This document shows, piece after piece, positions 38,101 through 46,526 of a stretch of DNA of 64,000 bases (the first letter of the stretch is position 1; each line of letters starts with the position of its first letter). Location: contig NC_092575.1 in the NCBI RefSeq assembly GCF_037975245.1, forward strand, positions 28,109,341 through 28,173,340, read 5' to 3'. This DNA comes from Apostichopus japonicus (lineage: Eukaryota; Echinodermata; Holothuroidea; Aspidochirotida; Stichopodidae). The position numbers and the translations under genes were made by a program. Under the pieces are notes generated by a model. The model worked only from the letters and a program-made list of their open reading frames with translations. It was not told the DNA's origin and did no database searches.

Positions 38101-40334
38101 AAGCAAAGACCTACAGGAGACGCGATCAAGTCGAACATGATGTGTGCCGGGTTGACAATCTTCAAAAAGGTTATGGATGGAAAAAAAAAACTATTAGGAA
38201 ATACTTGGTTCTCAGGCAAAAAGTGTACATCTGGTTGGTCATTTCAAGCCCGAGAAGTGCCGTTTCCGGTGATCTGGGGGGTTTCAAAACAAGAAATTTT
38301 CTTGTACGCTGCGCGCCAACCGATGGTGGCGCTCCGCTTAGATAGTAATTCGCGCCCACGGGTTTGAAAATCCTGGATACGCGCCTATATACAGACCTCG
38401 ATATATTGTATTTGCTAATTTACTACTTTAGTACATGAAGTACACATGATGTGTATTATGTAAGAAAGGAGAATGTAGATCAAAGTATATCAAACCACAA
38501 TAAAGGAGAAAAGTCAGGCGGGAAGAATCAGACGAAACGCATAAAATACAAACATACGCGAAAAACAAACTCAGGGAAAATGTGTATAGTTTGCCATTAA
38601 CAGTTCGCGTGGGATTGATTTTAAAACAGAGCGCGATGGATTGAGGAGGGGGGGGGGGTGGGTACTGGCAGTATTTGGGGATCTTACCCAGAATATTTTG
38701 TGTTTTTCAGATCGGCTTTAGTGGAAATGACCAGATAATTGAAATATAGTAGGCTGATGACTTTTGATCGCAAAATTTCGACTACTTTCTAAAAATGTCG
38801 ACAATACTGTGGATCCAGCAATATTATTCTTCAACGATGTGGAAATGAGGGGGTATAACCTTGCTCGCTCACACTTGTCAAATGAGGGTGTTATGTTGCT
38901 TCTCCCTATGACACCCCAACCCCATCAGTTCCCTTTACACCGGTGAATAGTCATATTTACGTCACTAGATACAACTCATGTAATGAACGGCCATATTGTT
39001 TGTTTTTATCCATTCAGTACTTCTATTTATTTTGGTATACGAACACTGAGCCTTTACTTAAAGTCATCGAAGACTCGCCCCAAACCGCGTGCCGCGCTCT
39101 GAACAAGTTAATTCTTTCCGTTGCTTGCAAGTGAAGCTTTTCTCTTGTCGCTACAAAATGCAGACAGAAATGAAACATGATACCTTGTTATCTTTGGCTG
39201 GACATGAGATGTCCATCGCTGTATCGTTTGTACACTGTGCTGTGGGTATTGACCGCAGCTATATGTACTGACTGTACACTAGTGTCTAATTACCGACGGT
39301 AGCAAGCTGTGTGTGTATTTTCTGGGATCGATGGTGGCGTCTTACACTAGGTCAGATTACCGTCATTATACGTTTCTTTTTGCGGGAGTCTTCACACCCT
39401 TTAAAAGGTCAACGTCTCTATGGACAACATTGTATCCTAATCGCTATATACATACAGGCATTATTATAATAGGCATTGGAAATCATGAAAAGAGCTGCAA
39501 CTCACATCAAAATCCAGCAAAGATTTGACCATTATACAAGTGTTTCCACAATCATGTATCACAATCAACAAAATGTACTGAATATGGGGCAAATTGGCTA
39601 GGTGTCCGTAGACCTTTAATATAACCAACAAGGAGATATGTGAAATGGCTCAGTTCATAGCAGCCACTTGCCTTGATTTTGTTAAACTAATGTATATATA
39701 TATTTGATGGCAAACTTACATTACGACGCAGTACATGTGTAAAACAAAACTCATATAATAACAATATATAGTAAAACAAGTAAAACTTCCTTATAATTGC
39801 TAATGTGAAAAGGTGCGGTCTGCAGGGAAAAAGAAAACTAAACCGAACACTTCAAAACTGCATGGGCCCAGTAAACACTTACGAACTAAAGCTCATCTGG
39901 TTTATGAAATCTAGTTATTTTAGTTTCAATTAATACTTTCTAAAAACTTTAAAACTCTAAAAACTTTCTAAAATACTTTCTAAAATACTTTCTAAAAACT
40001 ACATATACAGACATGTTCCATACGTTTGGTAGAATTTGCTGTCAATTTTGCAATTACGCGCATATAGCTGTATCATTTAATGTGTAGCTGACACATGTAC
40101 TTTGGAATTGCTTTCTTCGGAAATTGCCAAATTGCCCCGGCGTGATTTTAATTCTAGTATACAAAATGTTGACTTGAAATGAAAATAAGACAGGAAACAC
40201 GTTCGACATTTGGAATTGCTAACCAGAGTTATTTTAAATTCAATGTACTTACCATTTTCTTGTAGTCGATTGTCTGTTTCACGAGAGCCGTAATCTTCTT
40301 TAGCAATTCTCGAATTGAATTGTTCAGATGCCAT
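9383..40334 (-). CDS. SVOP-like MFS transporter, 494 aa, 15 exons
   Basis: Minus-strand exons in order: 40253-40334, 34938-35029, 34440-34610, 33880-34004, 33510-33573, 32847-32972, 32239-32370, 31404-31477, 30350-30426, 29717-29818, 28464-28578, 13057-13138, 11611-11700, 9717-9830, 9383-9421. Together they make 1,485 nt in one frame with consistent phases. MFS landmarks: GKCSDKYGRR around residues 105-114 (loop 2-3), GWRWY before TM6, PESPYY at 223-228, DVIGRR at 358-363 (loop 8-9), TYTPEIYATPVRG near TM11, and LPIETKG at 472-478 after TM12. The order and spacing fit synaptic vesicle 2-related protein (SVOP/SVOPL; human SVOP 548 aa), an orphan 12-TM transporter of vesicle membranes. The ATG at 40334 is preceded by CAAAG. 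The last 13-codon exon is the least certain; reading through the donor at 9716 would instead add about 11 residues before a stop. Intron 11 (15.3 kb) holds a whole CACTA-like transposon and intron 1 a composite hAT element. Confidence 0.88.
10478..10811. mobile_element. Fragment of a G-rich hAT-like element
   Basis: A poly-G run and GCAGGCGCGGCGGAACGG are followed by a minus-oriented copy of the shared hairpin module (10551-10598) and its conserved GGAAACGAC-type flank. No matching right terminus was found before the next element begins at 10812. It lies in intron 14 of the SVOP-like gene. Confidence 0.5.
10812..11359. mobile_element. hAT-like MITE with CAGTGGCGGAGC / CCGCCGCCACTG ends
   Basis: The left terminus CAGTGGCGGAGC and right terminus GGTTCCGCCGCCACTG are inverted. 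The body at 10820-11100 is the reverse complement of the 377-bp element at 37323-37699, and it includes the hairpin module at 10877-10925 (minus). G- and C-runs fill 11310-11345. No target duplication is visible, so the right end may belong to a second element that fused with the first. Confidence 0.55.
11869..12708. mobile_element. hAT-like MITE, 840 bp, with target duplication CTGGAGAG
   Basis: Termini are CATGGGCGGCGATCC and GGATCGCCGCCCATG, perfect inverted repeats over 15 bp. CTGGAGAG occurs at 11861-11868 and 12709-12716. A G-run sits just inside the left end, and the hairpin module (12613-12661) lies 47 bp inside the right end. It is inserted in intron 12 of the SVOP-like gene. Confidence 0.9.
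12613..12661 (+). repeat. Reference copy of the shared hairpin module (13 copies in the window)
   Basis: The core is close to GCGCCAACCGATGGTGGCGC, in which GCGCCA and TGGCGC pair. It is preceded by TTTTCTTGTACGCT and followed by TCCGCTTAGATAGT. Plus copies: 7641-7688, 8889-8938, 12613-12661, 30729-30772 (shortened), 36791-36825 (truncated), 36869-36918, 37588-37636, 38298-38346, 46708-46756, 47416-47464. Minus copies: 10551-10598, 10877-10925, 42251-42300. Many copies also share an upstream GGGAAGTGCCGTTTCC-like stretch about 40-60 bp before the core. Confidence 0.9.
13865..13945 (+). repeat. Left arm of an inverted repeat flanking the CACTA-like element
   Basis: Roughly 75 bp containing CTATAGCCCGCTAT, GAAAAGTTT and GATTACGTAA align, with small indels, to the reverse complement of 28002-28078. 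The CACTA-like element lies between the two arms, so it probably inserted into an older palindromic MITE of about 300 bp. Confidence 0.6.
14095..14157. repeat. Subterminal hairpin of the CACTA-like element
   Basis: AACAGAAAACGATTGGAAA pairs with TTTCCAATCGTTTCCTGTT, with one mismatch and a short A-rich loop. The pairing is extended outward by CTGTAAAtt / ttTTTACAG. It begins about 16 bp inside the left terminus. Confidence 0.8.
14307..14910. repeat. Subterminal tandem repeat array of the CACTA-like element, about 6 units of 95-108 bp
   Basis: Each unit contains CTGATAAAATTACAAT, then TGTCTGTTTTTTTACAGACG, then TTCTGTCTTTTTACAAG and TTTCGATGTTAATTTACC. The middle units are nearly identical; the first and last are degenerate. 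The units carry small inverted CTGTnnnnACAG motifs that echo the terminal repeat. In plant CACTA elements such subterminal repeats are binding sites for the TnpA-type protein. Confidence 0.85.
14911..17414. other. Non-coding interior of the CACTA-like element
   Basis: AT-rich sequence without a convincing exon apart from the direct duplication at 16368-16579. It lies downstream of the SAMD3-like stop codon and probably contains its 3' UTR. Confidence 0.45.
16368..16579. repeat. Near-identical 106-bp tandem duplication
   Basis: The segment starting ACGTTAGTATAGTTTTGTGG at 16368 recurs at 16474 with no difference I could see over about 104 bp. It lies inside the CACTA-like element, and the identity indicates a very recent event. 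Confidence 0.85.
17415..22701 (-). CDS. SAMD3-like protein carried by the CACTA-like element, 532 aa, 5 exons
   Basis: Exons are 22464-22701, 20701-21713, 19800-19866, 18485-18653 and 17415-17526, in one frame with GT-AG junctions (1,599 nt). Residues 1-79 hold a small helical SAM- or HhH-like domain (KIKKVLELLIRAGVESVADL, then LKPIQRRKLLKAW). Next come a Ser-rich linker, a conserved block with TRPSPRDRREMIRII and FESVLKQMENRINNL, a basic NLS-like KPKRAKKR near residue 245, and a C-terminal domain with YMIAVDKVVVNHLMADF, NIQYPADS and TLEFIQRCF. The layout is that of fish and invertebrate proteins annotated as sterile alpha motif domain-containing protein 3-like, whose biochemical function is unknown. 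Its position between CACTG termini, downstream of the transposase and on the same strand, suggests an accessory element protein, perhaps the DNA-binding partner of the transposase. That role is inference. Confidence 0.82.
20092..20152. repeat. (TA)n microsatellite
   Basis: About 60 bp of nearly pure TA/AT dinucleotides in intron 2 of the SAMD3-like gene. Confidence 0.95.
22702..23367. other. Spacer between the transposase ORF and the SAMD3-like gene
   Basis: About 670 bp on the shared minus strand. It should hold the transposase 3' end and the promoter or 5' UTR of the SAMD3-like gene, unless both come from one transcript. No motif is recognised. Confidence 0.4.
23368..26100 (-). CDS. Zinc-finger CACTA/EnSpm-type transposase, 910 aa, single exon
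   Basis: An uninterrupted 910-codon frame on the minus strand. Four C2H2-type fingers occupy the first 140 residues: C10/C13-H26/H30, C40/C45-H58/H63, C84/C89-H102/H106 and C115/C120-H133/H138. An acidic linker around 160-200 follows. The catalytic-like region has FQDAFEVVNPLG (D387), ILGDNLGSH (D479) followed by the CRYC knuckle at 499-502, GHDLFEE (D570), PKHHFLCHYPEL around 705 and WTLRFESKH (E732). DxFxxxNPxG and GDN resemble the DGFNPFG and GDxP signatures of plant CACTA transposases, from memory of those families. The CACTG termini 9 kb and 2 kb away agree with this. Family assignment is by motif order, and the exact catalytic triad is inferred. The start at 26100 has a second in-frame Met four codons later. 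The intact frame argues against a dead copy. Confidence 0.8.
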   Translation of the reverse strand: MRLKMFVGLCNICKVTTRSVSEYVAHGRRHRNQANSQFRCCFQGCRYIFSTFTALKVHITRKHRNQRHVEQSNRFHSVNVPLKCAIAYCKKECSDLHAFLSHLKSHMNNGQTVECPYVSCKRRYHKKATFCVHLSRCHRNWCAKRVKNAHKSFRFDAVISETANNYDVETGNANKPTTAEESLDIEFGETEHDNVIEVESNSDQSKGEFLKSFALFLLKLQGKQLVPESTVQIIVEELRNIHDICLESLKVRLTAKLRAENICNDRIHSLLDDLNLGNEWDVALDSKKGELRSKHSRKEYFKSLNFVSPEAVPLGRDISGKMHYCHYVPILQTIKVLIDNDLIPIKSDRRAHNMQLPVFTDITDGKIFKENTLFGSEENALSVILFQDAFEVVNPLGSAKKKHKILAVYFTLGNITPQYRSQVESLQLALLCREVDFKKYGQEKVFKRLLRDLKLLEETGVQVKGGQIRKGSLACILGDNLGSHTIGGFVESFSSKHYCRYCLLSSAEFQSGEPYALGKCRSPTEYDRCVEHLQQSGEDSFEGIKFNSLFNNLNYFHVCNPGLPPCLGHDLFEEVVDYDLKLYIDYWVNQRHWFTYQDLNRKLELFKFTGSDINNKPAQINSNKSRLGGNAVENWCLLKLLPILVGQQILDKSDNVWKQFLRLREIVQLVCAPQISWDEIVYLKVLIEEYHEERKQIFPDVKLRPKHHFLCHYPELTVKFGPLIRVWTLRFESKHSYFKRCARNCHNFVNVTHTLSERHQQLQAYNSAGSMFPEKNFIEKGEQLNPEIFSPEIRASLQSKELQVDSATVSNKLKVYGTQYSAGLFVACKCTDSVLQFGCILLTLLCNNDAFLVVKLHNATLLEELGVYLLQPSNDIDCLKVSELCDYYPLSAYPVQGRLLLPLKHNCFHS
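26101..27976. other. Right arm of the CACTA-like element
   Basis: This is the presumed promoter region of the transposase. Up to about 27450 it is of mixed composition with CTAGGCCTA-type words. From about 27570 it becomes AT-rich with dispersed CTGTTT, AACAG and TTTACAG motifs like the left subterminal repeats, but without a regular tandem period. Short frames at 26867-27094 and 27154-27348 have no family signal. Confidence 0.5.
28002..28078 (-). repeat. Right arm of the inverted repeat flanking the CACTA-like element
   Basis: Partner of 13865-13945. It contains GATTACGTAATC, AAAACTTTTC and CTATAGCGTGCTATAATTGG in inverse order. It suggests a pre-existing palindromic MITE split by the CACTA-like insertion. 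Confidence 0.6.
28921..29300. repeat. Diverged direct repeats
   Basis: A phrase close to GTTTTGGGCCACAACCAGTA followed by TTGATAGAGATACAC occurs at about 28949-28982 and again at 29250-29285. The long inverted repeat 29000-29069 lies between the copies. Probably remnants of one repeat family. Confidence 0.6.
29000..29069. repeat. 29-bp inverted repeat, 12-nt loop
   Basis: 29000-29028 (CATACATTAATCTTGGAGTG and on to CTCGAACT) pairs with 29041-29069 with a single mismatch that would be a G-U pair in RNA. It would form a stable stem in RNA or a cruciform in DNA. It lies in intron 10 of the SVOP-like gene. Confidence 0.85.
30558..30831. mobile_element. 274-bp hAT-like MITE with target duplication GTGTGTTA
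   Basis: Perfect 13-bp terminal repeats CAGGCGCGTAGCC / GGCTACGCGCCTG are flanked by GTGTGTTA at 30550-30557 and 30832-30839. A G-run is next to the left end, and a shortened hairpin module (30729-30772) about 60 bp inside the right end. Its interior (ATGATATCGCTAGTA and on) recurs at 7540-7690 and 36690-36900. It lies in intron 8 of the SVOP-like gene. Confidence 0.93.
31673..31722. repeat. (TA)n microsatellite left of a MITE
   Basis: About 50 bp of TA dinucleotides directly abutting the GGGTTATAGC terminus at 31723. Confidence 0.95.
31723..32035. mobile_element. 313-bp MITE flanked by TA microsatellites
   Basis: GGGTTATAGC at 31723-31732 is the exact reverse complement of GCTATAACCC at 32026-32035. 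Both ends run straight into (TA)n tracts, so the target duplication cannot be read. The interior has GGCCGGC-rich patches at each side (CCGGCCGGC near 31740 and 31783, CCCCGGCC near 31985). Superfamily unknown. Confidence 0.65.
32036..32128. repeat. (TA)n microsatellite right of the MITE
   Basis: About 90 bp of pure TA repeat in intron 7 of the SVOP-like gene. It produces spurious Ile-Tyr frames. Confidence 0.95.
36184..38382. mobile_element. Composite hAT-like element, copy 2
   Basis: Starts CAGGTGCGTATCCAGG and ends near CCTGGATACGC. It is collinear with 7012-8979, including the polypurine tract, the interior with the hairpin module (36869-36918, 38298-38346) and the GTTCGGTTTCG region. 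GCCTATAT stands at 36176-36183 and again at 38383-38390, an 8-bp duplication that overlaps the expected last bases of the right terminus, so about 5 terminal bases appear lost. The 37323-37699 MITE is inserted inside. Located in intron 1 of the SVOP-like gene. Confidence 0.75.
37323..37699. mobile_element. 377-bp hAT-like MITE nested in copy 2, target duplication CCGCCGCG
   Basis: Ends are CAGTGGCGGAGC and GCTCCGCCACTG, perfect over 12 bp. CCGCCGCG occurs at 37315-37322 and 37700-37707. The hairpin module is at 37588-37636, 63 bp inside the right end. The body is the reverse complement of 10820-11100. Confidence 0.92.
38391..40252. other. Intron 1 of the SVOP-like gene, nothing recognised
   Basis: Unique-looking AT-rich sequence with a short tandem of CTTTCTAAAA(TA) words near 39940-40000. 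No exon or RNA gene seen. Confidence 0.4.
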
Positions 40335-42165
40335 CTTTGTCGTGTAATGCAGCTATACATTCATGTGTGAACAATTCCTGGCTTCAGTTAATCACTTCAG
40401 CAAGAGGCGTATATCAGTTGGTTTACCAGCAGATGTAAATCCATGAATTACGGTCTACACTGAAGCCGTGTACTATTACAGTGACCTCCAACGATGGGCA
40501 TATTTACCAACAAGAGTATAAAACACGCAGTATGGTGATTATATACCAGCATAATTTCCACTGCGAGACCTTTCCTTTTCTTTCGAAGGCCACATAAAAA
40601 CAAACGATTATTTTCCCTTTTTATTAAAACGTGTGAAATTAATTTCCATCTATTACTCGCTGAAAATTTGACAGGTGAGGCATCAGACTGTTTATCTTTT
40701 CAGTGAAACTCCAAGAAGTATATGAGTGGTCACACATACAGTACAAACTGCACCCATGGGAACTTGACAGTTTAATACCTCAAGCGTAACGGTGACGTAG
40801 AGCTGCACGTTGTGGTTTAAGAACTGGCTATACGTACATTGAGCTACAAAATTATGTAACGCAAAAAGGGCAAAATCAAACAACAACAACGTTTATTACA
40901 TTGATGACTATATAAATTCAAATGACGACGACGTGATCAATAACAACATAAATGTATACAGCAGCTACGTAAAATAGTATAACAACGACGCAAAAATATA
41001 CATTATCATCGAATTTCAGAATGACAACGTCATTTTGTTCTGTATATGTCATCGTTAATTATTTTATTGACGGGTAAAACGCATATGATAGCAACTTAAA
41101 CACACGTGCAGCCTACGTAAACTGCACTTATAACAAGCTGAGAAAAGATGATGACGGAGCTATTTCACTTAACGTAATAAAGATATACATCGACGTAGTA
41201 GATCGCTACGACGACAGCTTTTCAAACAACAACTTTTAATACAACGGCATAAATTCATGTGACAACGTAATATCAGGCAACGAACGTGATGGCACTTGTA
41301 CTTTTTGAACTGGATTCTATAATTTGAACCAGATCCGAATTATGGTCCCCATTCCCCCCTCCCCAACTCCCCTAAAAATAAAATAAAAACATTGTTCTGG
41401 AGGACAGTTTTATTTTTTATTGTTTAATACGTTACAGTAGACCTAGCTGCTTATAGTTATAATTGTGCGACATGCTTTACTTTGTTCAACACTTACTTTT
41501 GGTGGAAAAGGTTGAAATTTCATACTGCAAAGAAACATGACTTTCCAATGCGCAATTACGTATAGCACCATGTATCTGCCTAACTGCCAATCTTTGCTCA
41601 TAGAAAGTATTGATGTTGCAGATCTGTTCTTTGGAGACTTGAACAACAATCATAGGCCTACTGGCGAGTTAAATTTGGCGAGTAGACTTTTAGTCACGGT
41701 CGCCAAATAGCGAGAAATTTTAAAAATATTTGGCGAGGCCTGAAAACCTTCAAAACATGATTTCTCATGGTAGAAATCATGGATACTTTTCATACATGGT
41801 ATATGGATTTGCCATATTGAGTACAATAATCCAATTGCTTGTGAGGCCAAATCTCCTATAGGTCACCAGAGGTCAAACTCTGGAAAACCTTTTACATGAT
41901 ATCTAACGATGGAAATCGTGGATACCTTTAATACTTGGTGTGTGAATTCACAACATTGAGTACAATACCCTATTGTTATTACTAGTTTAACAAGCAGGAG
42001 TCTAGTGCATTGAAGTCATCGAAACCTCAATGCATTTTGCATTCTGGTTCATAACGCAATGCAGACCGTCCTGCCACTGGAAACCACCCTCTGATTCCTT
42101 TCGCATATACTCCGTCCAATTCTGAATCCACTTACCTCCAGTTATTTTATGTCGCTGATGGTGTA
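40335..42165. other. Upstream region of the SVOP-like gene
   Basis: Presumed promoter and 5' UTR of the SVOP-like gene close to 40335. Further right is sequence with many ACGACG or CAACGAC words, and then a diverged duplication at 41750-41980. No gene recognised. Confidence 0.4.
41750..41980. repeat. Diverged tandem duplication, about 135-bp period
   Basis: ATGGTAGAAATCATGGATAC...CATATTGAGTACAATAATCC at about 41767-41833 matches ATGGAAATCGTGGATACC...AACATTGAGTACAATACCCT at about 41909-41972. No coding potential. Confidence 0.6.
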
Positions 42166-42481
42166 CCTACAGTCAGCGACGTAGCCAGGAATTTGAAAGG
42201 GGTGGAGCACTTTTTGCGATTAATATGGATTTTCAAAGTTGTAGGCACGACTATCTGAGCGGAGCGCCACCATTGGTTGGCGCGGAGCGTACAAGAAAAT
42301 TTTTGGTTTTACAAACCTCCAGATGGCCGGAAACGGCCCTTTCCGAATGTTCATTCTGGTTCCCTGGCCTCTTGCTAACTTGAGACACCTCATTCAATAT
42401 CACTTTTAAACCCAAAAAACAAACGAGTTAAAATAGTACGTAATTCAATAATACATAATGTATTAAAATTAGCAAGGTACA

Positions 42482-43052
42482 CAAGGGCGGCGGAAGCACT
42501 TTTAATCTGGGGGGGGGGGGGCACCGACGTCAAAGGGCACTTTGCAGAAATTCGATTGGACTGATATTTAGTACCCTTTATAAATCTTATTGTAATATCT
42601 TATTTGCGTATACACATCACTCCATCAACGCCCCCCCCCCCCCCCCCGTCTTAGTAGTCTTACTTTTCAACTTCTGATACTTGTAGATACAAAGATAGGC
42701 CAGAAATGTCTTTGATACAACCATTGCCAGTAATTGTCTTTGATACAACTGTAGCTAGTAAATGTTTATCGAAAAGGCTGTTTTGGAACTTGGAACGCCG
42801 ATCGTGAAAACAACAGGCAACAAAGTGCTGCAGCTCTTTACATATAAAGTCTGTTAATCAACGATAGGCTTATTTGACTGTGGAATGTTCTCAACTGAAA
42901 TTTTATCTGCGTAAACGGGTTCTTAAGTAGATGTTAAAAAACTGACAAGATCGTATCCTAGTCTTTTTCGTCGAAAAAGGGCACATTTTTAACCTGAGGA
43001 AAAGTGGGGGGGGGAACATTCCCCCCTGTGCCCCCCGGTTCCGCCGCCCTTG
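42482..43052. mobile_element. 571-bp nested hAT-like MITE, target duplication AAGGTACA
   Basis: Ends are CAAGGGCGGCGGAA and TTCCGCCGCCCTTG, perfect over 14 bp. AAGGTACA occurs at 42474-42481 and 43053-43060. G- and C-runs are found at both sides. The same family is present in opposite orientation at 46527-47177: the GCACCGACGTCAAAGGGCAC region matches its complement near 47125. Confidence 0.92.
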
Positions 43053-44086
43053 AAGGTACATGTACAGAGTAGTCTTACTTTTCAACTTCTGATACTTGTA
43101 GATACAAAGATAGTCCAGAAATGTCTTTGATACAACTGTATAGCTAGTAAATGTTTAAGTTAGCCTAATAAGAGAAGGCGAGAGCTATCCGACGATTGCC
43201 ATCTGATGCAAATTTCTCAAGTGTTTTCTCAACTGAAATAGTATCTGCGTAAACGGGTTCTTAACTACATGTTAAAAAACTGACAAGATCGGATCCTATA
43301 GTCTTTTTCGGCGGGTAGAGTGTTGAATGAAACTATCGTGCTACATACTGGTTACGCCCTGATCATATGATATCATTATCAGCAGATTTTGTTTCCTGTT
43401 TAAATTCTTTTACATGTTCTTTTACATAATATATCAGAAAGACAAACATAGTGCTCTTTTACAAGTTTTCCAGTAGGATGATTCTTGTTTATTGTCCAAT
43501 GTCTGGACTTTAATACCTTTGACGAACTTAACTGATGGACAATATAAACTTTCATGTTTTGTAATACAGCCAGATATGCAGTGGCCTAAAAACAAATATC
43601 GTTATCGCAGTGTATTAGCAGTGTAATAATTATTTATAGGAAGTGCGTATCACGTACGATTGCTAGCTTAGCTTCATAACATGCTGTTCGTGCAACAACT
43701 TAGGACGACTCATTGAACGAACGTTGTCGACGTTGTGGTGCATTCAGTTCGTGACATTCCATAGAGTGCGGTTAGGTAGGCAATATGTATTTTATTACGC
43801 AGTGGCCAACTGTAGGCTTGTAATTGGCTATAAGCTAAATTTAGCTAATTGCATCTGCCAAACTAAGTAAGTAGTTGAATCAGTAGGCGTGAATGTTACT
43901 ACGATCATGGGCGTCAATCCAGGGGGGGGGGGGACGGGGGGACACGTCCCCCCCCACATTTCGATGGATGGGGGAAACAATATCAAATGTCCCCCCCCCC
44001 CACACATTTGGAAAAAGAGTAGTGTCGTGGCTCTATTTGGTTACGGCTTACACATCTTAGGATTCATATCCTCGAATATCACTCAA

Positions 44087-44466
44087 TGTTGCTGAATGGA
44101 GAATTCCACCCAGATATCGTGAGTTGGTACCCTGAGCTCTCCGACAATCTTAAGCTTAGTCTGCCTTTATTTCGAGGCCAGTTCCATTCGTCGTCGGTTG
44201 AAGGGTATAGACAAATATTCAAGTTGATGAATCCAGTGGTACGGGCTATGTTTGGTGAAGTCGAAGCTCTCTTGCGGTTGCTCCTCGTCTCCTCCGCCAG
44301 TTCGACGGAAGCCGAGAGATCTTTTAGTGCTTTGAGGCGTTTGAAGACAAGGCTACGGAGCACCATGACTCAACAGAGGCTGAACCATGTGATCGTGTTC
44401 CATATTCACCGCGCAGGGACGTCGTTAGAGGGGGTGTGGGTGTGTCTCACCCCCAAGCCATGGTAA
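44087..44466 (+). pseudogene. hAT transposase C-terminal (dimerisation) fragment
   Basis: The frame contains WYPELSDNLKLSLPLF, SSASSTEAERSFSALRRLKT and LRSTMTQQRLNHVIVFHIH. These are the conserved SSAxxERSFSALRRLKTxLR and RLNxLxxxHIH blocks of the hAT C-terminal region, as in ZMYM1- and THAP12-like hAT proteins. Everything N-terminal (BED or zinc finger, catalytic core) is missing, and the frame ends inside a nested element that starts at about 44414. It is therefore a dead remnant of an autonomous copy. It identifies the superfamily of the surrounding element independently of the 8-bp duplication. Confidence 0.88.
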
Positions 44467-45247
44467 AACTGACGCTAGTTGGAAAATTGGAGTGCGACAG
44501 TCGGAATTTCCGGCTGTCGCACTCTAGTTTATCTAGGCCTTTTCATATAATTTTTGTTTAAATTTCGGTCAAAATTGACCTTTAACCTGTCATATTTACC
44601 ACGTTTTCCTTGCCACTTTGGGAAATTGTTTCTCGCGATTCTTATACTCCACCGTACAAAACTTCTTATGATTTTGAATACTACAAAAAAATGCCTAATA
44701 GAACTACCGTCATAGGCGTAGGAGCCCAATTTGTTTTGTGGGGGGGGGGGGGGGGTTGTAACGGCTTGCCCGAAAAATATAACCAAAATTTTTCGCGCGC
44801 TACGCGCGCATCACACATGGTCATGTGCATATCATACAGGCATGCATCAGTTTTTACATCGCATGCAAATAGCATACAATCGTTTTCCGTCTTATTACCC
44901 TTCCGTATTGCTGATAATTGTTGGGTAATAATAATATCAGTATAACCACTGAAAAACACATTGCAAATCATCAAAAAAGCTATCAGCATATTGCCCGAAT
45001 TTCACAAAAATATTTGGTTGGGGTGGGTGGGTGGGGGCCAATAAGTTTTTGAAATGAGTGCCAGTGGGTACAAATGTATCGCAACAAGTTCGTAACAGAA
45101 GTGCAGTCGCGAAAGATTGGGTTTTCTGACTGACACTGACCGTATCGCTGACGAGTAGCGGGAGGGTGGGGGGTACAAAGCAGCAGATGGAATTTTCTGG
45201 CTTCAAAACCGATTTTCAGCCATCATCAGGCCTTAGCTACGTCCCTG
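44414..45247. mobile_element. Probable nested element with CAGGGACGT ends
   Basis: CAGGGACGT at 44414 and ACGTCCCTG at 45239-45247 are inverted. The element interrupts the hAT dimerisation frame. A left-end copy of the CATAGGCGTAGGAGCCC family (from 44713) is inside. No target duplication is visible (TCACCGCG versus GGTACATG), so the boundaries are uncertain. Confidence 0.45.
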
Positions 45248-45755
45248 GGTACATGGTGGTTACATAGTACGCTCCGACCAGAATTCACCCGATAACCAGA
45301 TGCAAATCCACCTAGCAACCGAGGTAACTTGCTTGAGGACTCCAACGAACAACCACTGATTTATTTTCATGCCTTCATCACTTTAGCCACCACTCACATG
45401 GGACCTATTCTAAGTCTGACGACACATGCGCATGTGTGAGGTCCTGAAAACATAATAAAAGTTGTTTGTCTTGCTATCCTTGTTTTCAAATTTCATGTAA
45501 ATGTATTCTCGTAGACCTAGCAACCTGGTTTAACATGCTGGCGCTAAATTTGCGCTAAGCTCGCTATACGAACTCGGATATGGGCTGTGCCTTATTAGTT
45601 AGTTATTTAAATTATTAGTAATGGCGTATGGGGAAATGCACCATTTTGTGGTATGACTCCCAGGACAGAAAGTCGAGAAACTCACATGCAGTCGCGGCGG
45701 ATAGCTTCCTTCGCCTATATGTCCGGGGAAATTTTCGGACATCGTTCCTATAGAC

Positions 45756-46118
45756 CAGGGGTGGGCAACCTGCGGGCCACATGCGGCCCGCCAGTGATTT
45801 TTTTTGGCGGCCCGTGAGATGTCTCAAGAAAAAGAAAAAAATCAATCTATTTTGCATCATCACCAAAAACGAGCTAGCTGCTTAGAATTTATCTGCACTT
45901 ATGATGCTGTCAGGTTGGTCTATTATCACCATTAATTATCAACAGGACTGTATTGACATTATGGTTTTGTGAATACAGATTAAGTACACACACCTATTGC
46001 TTGAACGTCCTCGGAATCAAAGGTTTGAAATCAGCAGCAGGCCGTTGGTTAGGTGCGGCCCTGTCAATCTTTCACTCCTAAAATCTGGCCCATTCATTCA
46101 AAAGGTTGCCCACCCCTG
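45756..46118. mobile_element. 363-bp hAT-like element with CAGGGGTGGGCAACC ends
   Basis: CAGGGGTGGGCAACC at the left and GGTTGCCCACCCCTG at the right are perfect 15-bp inverted repeats. The CAGGGGTGGGCAACCTGCGG type of end is familiar from widespread animal hAT families. No clean target duplication is seen. Confidence 0.75.
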
Positions 46119-46526
46119 CAATGGGCCTATATCTGAGGCCCTGGGGTCAGTGGCGTCGTGCCCATTGGGGCCCGGGGGCACAGCCCCCCCACCAAAAAAA
46201 ATCAAAGGTGTCATAAAATTTTGTCATAATTTAAAAAAAAGTGTTTTCGAAATCGAAAAGTAGACTAAATATTCAATTGCTCTTTGATGGTCGTTGCGGA
46301 TTTTCCACACACATCAAAGACCACATATCGGGAGTAGTAATGCCATTACCTTTGAATATGTTTGTCCTAAGCTCGCGTTTGATACAGTCTCAATTAACCT
46401 GGAAAATAATCACTTCGTTATGGCGCGTTTTACCTTAGGTTTCGCTACTTTCACTTTTTCTGCCCATGTTTTCAAACGGCATGGCTTTTTCTTCACCCAG
46501 TCACCACTTCTCACGGGCATGGGCGG

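Noticed and set aside
45756-46118. Claiming a target duplication for the CAGGGGTGGGCAACC element
   Set aside because: CTATAGAC and CAATGGGC do not match; only the inverted termini are supported.
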